From: a bacterium
GTDB taxonomy: Bacteria > Auribacterota > Auribacteria > Auribacterales > Auribacteraceae
Assembly: GCA_021161885.1 (NCBI GenBank)
Contig: JAGGZS010000265.1
Coordinates: forward strand, 1-11,974
DNA: 11,974 nt
Direction of reading: 5' to 3'
The position numbers were made by a program, and so were the translations under genes. The stretch's first letter is position 1. Every line of letters starts with the position of its first letter. The notes beneath the pieces are model-generated. The model was given only the letters and a program-made list of their open reading frames with translations. It did not search any database and was not told where the DNA came from. Shown in pieces: positions 1 to 7,498 of the stretch.

Positions 1-22
1 AAATCAAAGAGGTTTTCTTATT

Positions 23-892
23 ATGTACCGCATTGATAAAAAAAAACTTAAAGAGCTTGTTGAATTATCTCTCAAAGAAGATATTGGAGCCGGCGATATA
101 ACCACGCAAATATCTGTTTCAGACGATATACAGGCCATTGGCAAAATAATAGCTAAACAAGATATTGTCATTGCCGGAATACCGGTCGTAAAAGAGGTTT
201 TCAGCCGAATTGACAAAAATCTGTCGGTAAAAATATTAAAGGATGATGGACAAAAAGCTGCGGCTGGCGAATATTTTTTGCTTATTGAAGGCAAAGCAAA
301 TAGTCTGCTTAAAGGCGAACGGTTGGCATTGAATTTTTTGCAGCGATTATCCGCTGTCGCTACTTTAACTTACAAATACGTGAAAGCAGTTAAAGGAACA
401 AACGCCGTAATACTGGATACAAGGAAAACCACTCCGGGTTTAAGGTTTCTTGAAAAATACGCTGTTTCTGTCGGCGGCGGCACAAACCACAGGAGCGGAC
501 TTTATGACCAATTCTTATTCAAAGACAACCATATCGCCTCATCAATGAAAAATTTTAAAAATGACATAAAAAATATTGTCCGTAAAGCAAGGGACTACAA
601 ACCAGATGCGCTTGTTGAAGTGGAAGTAGATACCCTATCCCAGCTTAAGGATGTAATTCCAGCTGAACCCGATATTATCCTTCTTGACAATTTTTCTATG
701 GATGATTTACGCGAAGCAGTCAAGATGAAACCTGAAAATATTTTGTTTGAGGCGTCGGGCGAAATTACTCTTGAATCAGTTACCCAAACAGCTGAATGCG
801 GAGTCGACAGGATATCTGTCGGAGCGATTACCCATTCCGCCCAAGCGGTAGACATTTCAATGGATATTGAATTATGCCGACAAAAAAATTAA
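23..892 (+). CDS. nadC: Nicotinate-nucleotide pyrophosphorylase (quinolinate phosphoribosyltransferase)
   Basis: NadC condenses quinolinate with phosphoribosyl pyrophosphate to give nicotinate mononucleotide, CO2 and pyrophosphate, the entry of the de novo NAD pathway in the cytoplasm. The 289 residues match the family's usual length. Seen in order: the N-terminal EDIGAGDITT block (19-28), GERLALNFLQRLS (98-110), the PRPP/quinolinate site LDTRKTTPGLR (131-141), the GGGTNHRSGLYDQFLFKDNH stretch (151-170), acidic EVEVDT (199-204), LLDNF (220-224), the barrel-end ASGEITLES (244-252) and ISVGAITHSA (264-273). The usual ASGGI is ASGEI here, a small departure. An AGAGG-like ribosome site lies about 10 bases before the ATG. 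The gene overlaps birA by 19 bases, so the two are probably translationally coupled. No nadA or nadB is visible; they would lie outside the window, perhaps upstream. Confidence 0.96.
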   Translation: MYRIDKKKLKELVELSLKEDIGAGDITTQISVSDDIQAIGKIIAKQDIVIAGIPVVKEVFSRIDKNLSVKILKDDGQKAAAGEYFLLIEGKANSLLKGERLALNFLQRLSAVATLTYKYVKAVKGTNAVILDTRKTTPGLRFLEKYAVSVGGGTNHRSGLYDQFLFKDNHIASSMKNFKNDIKNIVRKARDYKPDALVEVEVDTLSQLKDVIPAEPDIILLDNFSMDDLREAVKMKPENILFEASGEITLESVTQTAECGVDRISVGAITHSAQAVDISMDIELCRQKN

Positions 893-1842
893 TCGTTCAT
901 AACCTTCTTAACAATAAATGGATATCAGGAGTCGATTTGGCAAAAAAATGCGCTATATCCAGAACAGCCGTATGGAACAATATAGTTTCTTTAAAAAAGA
1001 AGGGATACTCTATTGAGTCGGACAATAAATTAGGTTACAAATTAAGCGATATTCCACCTTATCTTTATCCTGAACTTGTATCGTATAATTTGAAATGCAA
1101 TGTTATCGGGAAAAAAATCATTCATTTTATGTCAACCGGCTCAACCAATATTGACGCTATGAATTTGGCATTAAAGGGCGAAAAAGAAGGAACGGTAATA
1201 ATTGCCCAAACCCAAACCGCAGGCAAAGGACGATTTAACAGGCAATGGGAATCGATTCCCGATAAAAGCCTTGCTTTCTCCATTATTTTAAAGCCTTACG
1301 GAAAAAGTCCGAGACAGGCTTACCAGTTTACCGTGATGGCGGCTGTAAGCATAATTGAGGCGGTCTGCGAGTTTACCGGGCTAAAACCGAAAATTAAATG
1401 GCCGAACGATATTTATCTAAATAACAAAAAAATAGCTGGTATCTTAACTGAACTTAATGCTGACACCGACCTTATAAATTTTATAATACTCGGCATAGGG
1501 ATAAACGTAAACCAGAGTAAAAAAGATTTTTCCGAAAATTTATCTAACGCCAGCTCAATAGCTTGTGTTTTAAATAAACCTATAGATAGGTTAGCTTTCC
1601 TGAAACTTCTTCTTTTTTATCTGGATAAAAGATATAATGGTCTCATACAAAACAAGTTTCATAATCTTTATAATGAATGGCAAAATTTTTCGTATCCACC
1701 GGGCACTAAAATATTTTATTCAGCCAATTCAAGCGAGGGCAGCGGAGTAATCGAAAAGATAAATGAAGACGGGGCATTGAGTATCCGAACACCCTGCGAT
1801 GAAATAATTTCAATTTATTCAGGGCACCTGCAAATATTGTGA
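874..1842 (+). CDS. birA: Bifunctional biotin-[acetyl-CoA-carboxylase] ligase / biotin operon repressor
   Basis: BirA activates biotin to biotinyl-AMP, transfers it to the lysine of a biotin carrier protein and, in two-domain forms, represses biotin genes. This 322-residue protein is the two-domain form. A winged helix-turn-helix fills about residues 15-60 (GVDLAKKCAISRTAVWNNI), followed by the ligase core: STGSTNIDAM (88-97), the biotinyl-AMP loop AGKGRFNRQW, KWPNDIYLNNKKIAGILTE around the catalytic lysine, and GIGINVN. A small C-terminal beta domain starts near YPPGTKI and ends GHLQIL. The ATG inside the nadC end is favoured because the DNA-binding domain begins directly after it. The ribosome site is weak, which fits coupling to nadC. 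birA next to coaX is a common arrangement. Biotin operator targets are not seen in the window. Confidence 0.95.
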   Translation: MPTKKLIVHNLLNNKWISGVDLAKKCAISRTAVWNNIVSLKKKGYSIESDNKLGYKLSDIPPYLYPELVSYNLKCNVIGKKIIHFMSTGSTNIDAMNLALKGEKEGTVIIAQTQTAGKGRFNRQWESIPDKSLAFSIILKPYGKSPRQAYQFTVMAAVSIIEAVCEFTGLKPKIKWPNDIYLNNKKIAGILTELNADTDLINFIILGIGINVNQSKKDFSENLSNASSIACVLNKPIDRLAFLKLLLFYLDKRYNGLIQNKFHNLYNEWQNFSYPPGTKIFYSANSSEGSGVIEKINEDGALSIRTPCDEIISIYSGHLQIL

Positions 1843-1852
1843 GCTTTTTATT

Positions 1853-2608
1853 ATGTTAATGGTAATAGATATAGGCAACACAACAATTCATAGCGGAATA
1901 TATTCATCAGGGAATATAACGGATACATTTTTAATTAACCATACACAAATCCATTTTAACCAAACCAAATCCATTTTAATAAAAAAATTAAAAAATTTTT
2001 CCGTAAGCCGTATTGCTTTATGCAGCGTCGTGAAAAATCTTGAGGATAAATTAATCGCTGAATTCAAGGGTTACAACATATTCACGGTTAAATCTGACAT
2101 GAAAACCGGAATTAAAATGGATTATTCCCCTGTTGCATCTTTAGGAGTCGATCGTTTCGCCAACATTGTCGCTTTTGCCAATCGCTATGATTTGCCCGGA
2201 GCGGTTATTGACATCGGATCGGCTTTGACTATCGATGTTATCGGCGGGCAAAAAAGTTATATGGGCGGACTGATTTTTCCGGGTCCGGGCTTATGCAGGG
2301 ATGCTGTTTCTGCTGAAACCGATCTTTTGCCTCGTGTGGAGATAATCCGAACGGACAAATTATTCGGCAACTCCACAGATGAATCTATTCAGTCGGGTAT
2401 ATATACAGGTTTTAAATGTATGGTAACCGAATATATTCATCAACTTAAAAAAGAATTTAAAAAAGGCTGTTTTACTACCGTGGCTACCGGCGGATGGAGC
2501 TCGTTATGGGAAGACGATTTATCCTGCGTTAACATATTCGACCGTAATTTCACACTAAAAGGGATCGGCGACATTTATCATATGTTTAATTCGGGGTGGA
2601 AAACGTAA
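1853..2608 (+). CDS. coaX: Type III pantothenate kinase
   Basis: CoaX phosphorylates pantothenate, the first committed step of coenzyme A synthesis; type III enzymes belong to the ASKHA fold and are not feedback-inhibited by CoA. The length of 251 residues is typical. Visible motifs are the phosphate loop VIDIGNTT (4-11), CSVVKNLEDKL (57-67), GVDRFANIVAF (98-108) of the pantothenate pocket and dimer interface, the second phosphate motif IDIGSALTID (usual DxGTAxTxD, with S for T), GGLIFPGPGL and ATGGW near the C terminus. The start is ATG at 1853, ten bases after the birA stop; the ATG at 1859 is an alternative that also keeps the DxGNT motif. The ribosome site is poor. It is the last gene of the nadC-birA-coaX unit; its 3' side is a convergent gap with a small mobile-element-like repeat. 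Confidence 0.94.
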   Translation: MLMVIDIGNTTIHSGIYSSGNITDTFLINHTQIHFNQTKSILIKKLKNFSVSRIALCSVVKNLEDKLIAEFKGYNIFTVKSDMKTGIKMDYSPVASLGVDRFANIVAFANRYDLPGAVIDIGSALTIDVIGGQKSYMGGLIFPGPGLCRDAVSAETDLLPRVEIIRTDKLFGNSTDESIQSGIYTGFKCMVTEYIHQLKKEFKKGCFTTVATGGWSSLWEDDLSCVNIFDRNFTLKGIGDIYHMFNSGWKT

Positions 2609-2694
2609 TTCGTTATTAGTATCTTAAAAAGATTAAAAAAATAATAACTTTTAAAAAATGAAATTCACCCCTAACCCCTCTTTAAAGAAAAATA

Positions 2695-2726
2695 GGCGCT
2701 GTTGTAGATGCTCAGTAATTAGGTAA
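2695..2726 (+). repeat. Left terminal inverted repeat of the MITE-like element
   Basis: This arm begins GGCGCTGTTGTA and pairs with 2830-2861, matching at 24 of 32 positions. The outer CGCTGTTGTA block is perfect. The inner part keeps CTCA, TAA, TA and GTAA in register. Confidence 0.65.
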
Positions 2727-2829
2727 CGTTTTTGTGGGAATAATTCCATTACTGTGTTTGTAAATTTAGAATTTGAACTCAAGTTTCACCATCCTATTTT
2801 TAAACAACCTTATTGAAATGAAAAAAAAA

Positions 2830-2861
2830 TTACATAGTTAGTGAGTTAGTACAACAGCGAC
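2830..2861 (-). repeat. Right terminal inverted repeat of the MITE-like element
   Basis: Read on the - strand this arm begins GTCGCTGTTGTA and runs inward in register with the left arm. A TA dinucleotide follows directly outside it at 2862-2863. It lies 12 bases from the histidine kinase stop codon. Confidence 0.65.
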
Positions 2862-2873
2862 TAATTAATTTTT

Positions 2874-4838
2874 TTATTTAGGAATTTCCACAATAAAATT
2901 GCTTCCTTTACCTACTTCGCTTTCCAACCTAATATTCCCGCCGTGAAGCTCGATAATTTCTTTAGCTATAGGCAGTCCAAGCCCTGTGCCGTCTTGATTT
3001 TGCTGTGTAATGCGTTCAAATTTATCAAAAATTTTGTTTATTTTGTCTGCCGGTATGCCGGGACCAGTATCCTTGAACTCAACTATCACTTTATTTACAG
3101 TCTGAGATAGCGCAACGGTGATGGTATCGCCTTTATTAATATATTTAATGGCGTTGCTGAGCAGATTAATAAAAACCTGAATTATTTTATCTTTATCCGC
3201 TTTAACAAATTCGATATTTTTCGAAAACTCTTTTTTAAGTTTCAGCCCGTTCTTTTTGATTAACGGATAGTTAGACATAATAATTTCTTTTAAAAGGGCA
3301 GTGATATTGATCATTTCTTTTTTAAGTTCTATTCTTCCTGATTCAATTTTGGAAAGGTCAAGCAGGTCGTTTATCAATCTTATAAGGCGTTCCGTACTGT
3401 TTTTGCCGAGTTCAAGCATTTTTTTTTGGCGTGTATTGAGCCCTGTATCTGAATCGAGTTTTAATATGAACGAAATAGTTTCTCGTATTACAGTAAGCGG
3501 ATTTTTAAACTCATGCGATACGTCAGATACATAATCGGATTTAAGCTGGTTAAGTTTTTCTAATTTTTTATTTTTCAAAAAAAGTTCTTTAAGCAATTTT
3601 TCTTTTTCGACTTCTATCTGCCGTCTCTCCCGAATATGCACAATTAAGGGGCAGAATAAAAAAAAATATAGTACCGGCAAGATCATCAGCATACTGAAAA
3701 GAGCGCCGGTTACGCCTGCAACAAACGGCGACGACGAAGGAATAATGTTTTTATAGAACAACACAAGGCTAATGGTTTGCGCTACTATTATAGTTACTGA
3801 AACAAGAAGAAGCAAATAAACCGGAGATTTGTATATTTTTGACAACTGGCTTGATTTATCATGGACAGGAACATCTTTAGGGGCGGTTGAGATTATTATC
3901 ATAGTTAAAATAAACAAAACGAAAAATAAGACTTTTACAAATTTCTGGTAAATTATTTTTTTATAGGTTGTTATAGAATTTTTTATCATCCGCATAGAAT
4001 GTTTTTCTATCTTATCAAGGATAACAATCATATTGTTAGCGTTATTCCACCATTTATCAGTGGGAACATCAAAGTTTCCAGAGTATAATTTTCTTGCCAT
4101 TGAATTAAATGTATTCTGCACATACACAACAGTTTTATTTTGAAACATCGAAATAGTATAAGATTTAAGGTCTGGACCGCACAATCTCATATATCGGTCT
4201 AAACTTTCTTTATAAATACTGGTTAAGTTCATAAACTGCCGCAGAGAAATATTTGTAAATCTTTTCTGTTTAAGGGTGGTTTTAATCAGTATTTGAATCT
4301 GCCCCATTAACTCTTTTGTTTTTATTATATAAAGATGGGCATAGACTTCATTTTTTATGCGCCTATTCTTTATTAGCTGATTAATCAGCACCATATTTTC
4401 CATAAGATCATTAATAATTAAAACATATTGTCCTTCAACGAGTTGTATTGTATTTAGCGATGTCGAGCTGTCAATGCCGTCAATGACTTTGCGGGTATTT
4501 TTAAGGCGGGACGCGAATTTTAACGGTTTTTGTTTTACGGATAACTTTTTAATTGTTAAGTTTGTTTTTTCTCTTTGCTCATTGAGTTTGTTTTTAATCT
4601 CTTGCGAACGATTATCAAAATACAGGCTGTTTAACGAGCGTTCATGGATAAGTTCTGTAACCAGCGAAGATATATTGTTAATTTCAAAAACCTGATTTTT
4701 AACTATGTTAGTGTCGTTTAAATCGTTCAAAAGAGATAAAATATAGGTTAAAGCTATATAAGCTGATACAGCTAATACGATTAGTATGGATATTACAGAT
4801 AATTTAGGTCTTGCAAAAAGTTTTTTAAAAATATTCAT
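2874..4838 (-). CDS. Membrane sensor histidine kinase with NIT-like periplasmic domain and four membrane helices
   Basis: This is an orphan sensor kinase of 654 residues. Its N terminus has one membrane helix (about 14-36), then a roughly 260-residue extracytoplasmic helical region. The opening LVTELIHERSLNSLYF (59-74) and closing W263/W264...LDKIEKH resemble the NIT (nitrate/nitrite-sensing) domain. A second helix (about 299-319) is followed by a short loop and two more helices (about 339-362 and 373-398), in place of the usual HAMP. A coiled coil (about 400-432) leads to the HisKA box DVSHEFKNP, with the phosphorylated His at 442. The HATPase_c domain has N562 in the N box, DTGPG (590-594), an F-box region and GTGLG (617-621). 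No response regulator is adjacent, and the sigma-54 activator 5 kb away has no receiver domain, so the partner is unknown. NIT domains are known for nitrate and nitrite, but the ligand here cannot be read from sequence. The ribosome site before the ATG is weak. Confidence 0.9.
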   Translation of the reverse strand: MNIFKKLFARPKLSVISILIVLAVSAYIALTYILSLLNDLNDTNIVKNQVFEINNISSLVTELIHERSLNSLYFDNRSQEIKNKLNEQREKTNLTIKKLSVKQKPLKFASRLKNTRKVIDGIDSSTSLNTIQLVEGQYVLIINDLMENMVLINQLIKNRRIKNEVYAHLYIIKTKELMGQIQILIKTTLKQKRFTNISLRQFMNLTSIYKESLDRYMRLCGPDLKSYTISMFQNKTVVYVQNTFNSMARKLYSGNFDVPTDKWWNNANNMIVILDKIEKHSMRMIKNSITTYKKIIYQKFVKVLFFVLFILTMIIISTAPKDVPVHDKSSQLSKIYKSPVYLLLLVSVTIIVAQTISLVLFYKNIIPSSSPFVAGVTGALFSMLMILPVLYFFLFCPLIVHIRERRQIEVEKEKLLKELFLKNKKLEKLNQLKSDYVSDVSHEFKNPLTVIRETISFILKLDSDTGLNTRQKKMLELGKNSTERLIRLINDLLDLSKIESGRIELKKEMINITALLKEIIMSNYPLIKKNGLKLKKEFSKNIEFVKADKDKIIQVFINLLSNAIKYINKGDTITVALSQTVNKVIVEFKDTGPGIPADKINKIFDKFERITQQNQDGTGLGLPIAKEIIELHGGNIRLESEVGKGSNFIVEIPK

Positions 4839-4857
4839 ATTTTTGAAAACAAAATTT

Positions 4858-4886
4858 ATTTTAGGTTAAAATTATGTATTATTCAA
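4858..4886 (-). promoter_or_regulatory. Candidate sigma-70-type promoter for the histidine kinase
   Basis: On the - strand, TTGAAT (4881-4886) and TAAAAT (4858-4863) are 17 bases apart, about 20 bases before the kinase ATG. The leader would be only about 12 nt, and the region is very AT-rich, so chance is a real alternative. Confidence 0.35.
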
Positions 4887-4900
4887 GAAACTCGAATAAT
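4878..4900 (-). terminator. Stem-loop between the GlmU-like gene and the kinase gene
   Basis: ATTATTC/GAATAAT arms extend inward to a 10-bp stem (one G-U pair on the - strand, one mismatch on the + strand) closed by a 3-nt loop. It sits just after the GlmU-like stop codon. The downstream T-run is weak (AATTTT), so it may be a poor terminator or an RNA-processing hairpin. It overlaps the -35 element proposed for the kinase gene. Confidence 0.3.
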
Positions 4901-4911
4901 TACTGTTTATA

Positions 4912-6426
4912 TTACAACATTTCAAGCGAGTCAAGCCCTACGGGCAGAGGCAGAAAATATCTTATCGGCTGAATGGTGCCGTTTTTTCTTCTGATAGCGA
5001 TAACCCTTTTTGTTTTTAAAACGCAATGTTCAATTTCAACGCCTTCTTCAACTATCGATCCGAAAATATAAGTTATCCCTTTAATCAACACGTTAGGCTC
5101 GATTACAACAGGATATTCATCGCTGCCTGTAATTCTTACTCCTGATTCTATCCTTACGTTATCGCCTATGGCAACGTTGCCTCTTATGACAGTGCCTGTG
5201 AGAAATTGGCACCCTTTTCCTACAACAATTTTTTGGTTTTCGTATGTATCCATAGTGCATCCTGTGCCTATAAACGTACCTTCACCTATTTCCACATTGC
5301 CTTTAATTACAGCGTTTTTGTCTAAATGCAGTCCTTTGTTAAGATGTACGTTAGGTCCTATATAGACTCCGCTTTCGATAGCTATGTCAAGGGCGTTGCC
5401 TTGTTTATCGAGTTCGATTATCCTTTCCACAACTTGATCATCTATAAAGAAATCTTCCTCGTCGGTAATAGTTATAATATCTTTCAGCCGGTTATATATC
5501 CTCTTGCAAGCTATCGACTGCATAGTTTTAAGGACACTTTTTACGTTAAATCCCAAAATAGCTTCATTATCGTCAGCCTCAGATATTCCCACCTGAAACC
5601 CGCTTTTGTTAAGGATACTTACAAGGTCGGTAAGGTATATTTCGCTCTGAACGTTATCCGATTTAATGGTGTTAATATTAGATATTAACGATTCAGATTT
5701 GAATCCGTAGACTCCGGCGTTAAATTCGCCTGTTTCCAGCAATTCTTTTTTGGATAGATGATATTTGCGTTCTTTATGGGCAACCGTATAGCCTTTTTCG
5801 TCATCAATATTTAAAATATCTTTAAATTCAATGATTTCAATTACTTCGCCGGCATTAGGCGATACATTGCCGTTTATGTCTAAACGAGGTACGCGCACAA
5901 CCCTGCCGTAATAATTTTCCATTGGGTTGCCGTAATATTTACCGGTCATAATAATCATATCGTAGTTTGAGTGAAAAAAATCATCTTTCACCTTTTCGAC
6001 AGCTTCACTGCTTATAAGCCCCATATCTCCGGGAAACACAAAAATAGCTTTGATTTTTTTATTCAGCTCGGCAGGCAATGTATCAAGAGCTGTCTTTGCG
6101 GCGTGCCCTGTGCCTTTCTGGTCTTTCTGATACGCGTAGCAGGTATTTCTTTTTTCACCTAATGCTTCTATAACTTCCTTGCCTTTTTTGCCGACTACAA
6201 TAATCTGGTTTTGTACATTAAGCCCTTGTTTAACGGAATCGCTAACCCTTAAAATCGATGGTTTACCCCAAATAGTATGAAGCATTTTTGATATTTCCGA
6301 TTTAATTCGTTTACCGTGCCCTGCCGCTAATATTATAGATATTATATTTTCATTTGGGTTTAACCTTGAACTGAAACGCTCAACCGCTTCCATAACTTTA
6401 GTGTGTTCATCTTTAAAATCTGTCAT
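4912..6426 (-). CDS. GlmU-like sugar-1-phosphate nucleotidyltransferase with left-handed beta-helix domain, lacking the acetyltransferase signature
   Basis: The N-terminal half is a GlmU-type nucleotidyltransferase: IILAAGHGKRIKSEISKMLH (31-50, usual G-x-G-T-R-M with K for T), QKDQKGTGHA (100-109), FPGDMGLI (131-138) with the metal-binding Asp at 134, GEFNAGVYGF (233-242), SEIYLTD (261-267) and a likely second metal ligand N294. The C-terminal half (about 350-470) is a hexapeptide-repeat beta-helix (YIGPNV, VIKGNVEIGEGTFIG, VIRGNVAIGDNVRI). It shows none of the GlmU acetyltransferase landmarks such as the His-Val-Gly-Asn-Phe region. The last 35 residues form an unrelated tail. The likely role is making a UDP-sugar or other NDP-sugar for envelope building. 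Calling it GlmU in full would be unsafe, because glucosamine-1-phosphate acetylation is not supported. The 25-residue lead before the fold is unusual, but the ATG at 6426 has an AGGG ribosome site and a good promoter upstream. Confidence 0.82.
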   Translation of the reverse strand: MTDFKDEHTKVMEAVERFSSRLNPNENIISIILAAGHGKRIKSEISKMLHTIWGKPSILRVSDSVKQGLNVQNQIIVVGKKGKEVIEALGEKRNTCYAYQKDQKGTGHAAKTALDTLPAELNKKIKAIFVFPGDMGLISSEAVEKVKDDFFHSNYDMIIMTGKYYGNPMENYYGRVVRVPRLDINGNVSPNAGEVIEIIEFKDILNIDDEKGYTVAHKERKYHLSKKELLETGEFNAGVYGFKSESLISNINTIKSDNVQSEIYLTDLVSILNKSGFQVGISEADDNEAILGFNVKSVLKTMQSIACKRIYNRLKDIITITDEEDFFIDDQVVERIIELDKQGNALDIAIESGVYIGPNVHLNKGLHLDKNAVIKGNVEIGEGTFIGTGCTMDTYENQKIVVGKGCQFLTGTVIRGNVAIGDNVRIESGVRITGSDEYPVVIEPNVLIKGITYIFGSIVEEGVEIEHCVLKTKRVIAIRRKNGTIQPIRYFLPLPVGLDSLEML

Positions 6427-6471
6427 TTTAACCCTACGTTTAAAAGCTGCAAACTGTTTTAATGCTGATTA

Positions 6472-6499
6472 ATTATAAACATTATTGCATATTCTTCAA
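6472..6499 (-). promoter_or_regulatory. Sigma-70-type promoter for the GlmU-like gene
   Basis: On the - strand TTGAAG (6494-6499) and a perfect TATAAT (6472-6477) are separated by 16 bases. The predicted start of transcription is near 6465, giving a leader of about 38 nt before the ATG at 6426. It lies in the 134-bp divergent gap shared with the RAYT-like gene, which also contains a TTAA-rich tract around 6511-6526. Confidence 0.55.
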
Positions 6500-6560
6500 T
6501 TAAAATTTATATTAATTAATTAATTATATTATACTTTAAATATTAAACCAATTTTGAAAA

Positions 6561-7460
6561 ATGACCGGTATCCTTTTTTATCTTAAAATATACAGTAATA
6601 CTTTTACAATGTTCTCAAATGACGAGGACCGTCTAAGCTGTTTAGAAAACCTTGAAACAGCTTCAAAAAAATATTTTTCAAAGATTCATTGTTATTGTCT
6701 GCTCCCAAACAGCTGCCATATACTAATAGAAACCCGAAACAATTATTTACATAGATTTGTTTCTGCGGTAACTAAAAAAGTTCAATCCGGCAATAAAAAA
6801 GCCGTGAAAAAAGAAACAGTCTGTCAATCTATTATTATCGAAAAAAATATATTAAGCGCGGAAATCTCGTTTTATATTCATGCGCTTCCTTATCTTACGG
6901 GTATCGCGTCTTATTCTGCTAAGTATCCGTGGTCGAGTTTATTTTGTTATTGTTCAAGAACAAAAAATCCGCCATGGCTTGAAACCGGCTGCATATTAAG
7001 CCAAACCAGCACGAGATACTTAACGGCATACAAAGATTATCGCTTTAAATTTAATTCATTCCTTATTGACCCGTCAAATTTTTTGATGGATAATTTAATT
7101 GCAGCCATTGAGGATACTAAAATAATCGGCAGTAAAAAATTTAAACATATCATAACGCAGACCGCCCCTGATAAATTGCCTTTTAAAAATATTAAAACAA
7201 TATCCGCCGAGAAAATAACCGAAATAGTTGAAGAAAAACTCAAATACAACAAACAGGGCAAACGGCTCGCCAAAATTTATTTAACGTATTTATACAGCGC
7301 TATGACAAATCGTAAGGCGGGTGAATTTTTCGGTAATATATCCTCTTCCAGAATAACGCATATTGTCAAGCAGACACGGATAAAAATGAAAAAAGACGAA
7401 AATTTCAAATCCTTGATAAACAAATTAAAAAATATTTTGAAAAATAATAAAAACGGTTAA
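6561..7460 (+). CDS. RAYT-like (Y1 transposase family) protein with both catalytic motifs altered and a DnaA-like C-terminal HTH
   Basis: The first 165 of 299 residues follow the REP-associated tyrosine transposase plan: a DEDR block (21-24), the IHCYCLLPN...HILIE strand (42-57), FYIHALP (104-110), YPWSSLFCY (122-130) and PPWLETGCILS. The HUH metal motif, normally N-H-x-H, is N50-S51-C52-H53, so the first His is gone. The nucleophile Tyr, normally seven residues before YIH, aligns with L98. The segment between them is also shortened. It is therefore unlikely to cut DNA. Residues 178-299 resemble the tail of many RAYT-like proteins, with a GSKKF block (190-194) and a DnaA domain IV-like helix-turn-helix (about 234-290: LAKIYLTYL...AGEFFG...SRITHIV). 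The inference is a domesticated DNA-binding protein or a decaying remnant. An intact 900-bp frame argues against recent decay. No flanking REP-like palindromes were found. The ribosome site is weak. Confidence 0.75.
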   Translation: MTGILFYLKIYSNTFTMFSNDEDRLSCLENLETASKKYFSKIHCYCLLPNSCHILIETRNNYLHRFVSAVTKKVQSGNKKAVKKETVCQSIIIEKNILSAEISFYIHALPYLTGIASYSAKYPWSSLFCYCSRTKNPPWLETGCILSQTSTRYLTAYKDYRFKFNSFLIDPSNFLMDNLIAAIEDTKIIGSKKFKHIITQTAPDKLPFKNIKTISAEKITEIVEEKLKYNKQGKRLAKIYLTYLYSAMTNRKAGEFFGNISSSRITHIVKQTRIKMKKDENFKSLINKLKNILKNNKNG

Positions 7461-7498
7461 TTTTTCCGCGTTAAAAATTTTTTTAGAAAATATTTTTT

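Larger units (their letters stand above)
2695..2861. mobile_element. MITE-like element, TA-flanked, 167 bp, non-coding
   Basis: The gap between coaX and the histidine kinase (2609-2873) has no gene. It holds a 167-bp segment whose two ends are imperfect inverted repeats: 24 of 32 positions match, including an unbroken CGCTGTTGTA block at both ends. The element begins GGCGCTG and, read from the other strand, GTCGCTG. Both ends are directly flanked by TA (2693-2694 and 2862-2863), the target duplication expected for Tc1/mariner/IS630-type transposition. The interior has no open frame and includes a short palindrome GGAAT-A-ATTCC (2737-2747). The simplest reading is a non-autonomous miniature element or an internally deleted IS. 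It might also fold as a long hairpin and help end transcription from both sides. The family assignment is inferred only from the TA flanks. Confidence 0.6.

Noticed and set aside
1..22. Riboswitch or operator before nadC
   Set aside because: Only 22 bases precede the gene, and apart from a ribosome-binding site nothing can be judged.
5326..5688. 120-codon open frame antisense to the GlmU-like gene
   Set aside because: It lies entirely inside a clear coding sequence on the other strand. Its product looks like a mirror of that gene's codon pattern, with no recognisable domain.
6505..6530. TTAA-rich palindromic tract in the divergent gap before the RAYT-like gene
   Set aside because: It is low-complexity AT sequence. 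No REP-like GC palindrome or paired repeat was found near the RAYT-like gene, so it is not called as its target.
7461..7498. Possible bidirectional terminator between the convergent RAYT-like and CDF genes
   Set aside because: It is only A- and T-runs (AAAAATTTTTTT, ATATTTTTTTT) without a GC-containing stem, so a hairpin terminator cannot be supported.
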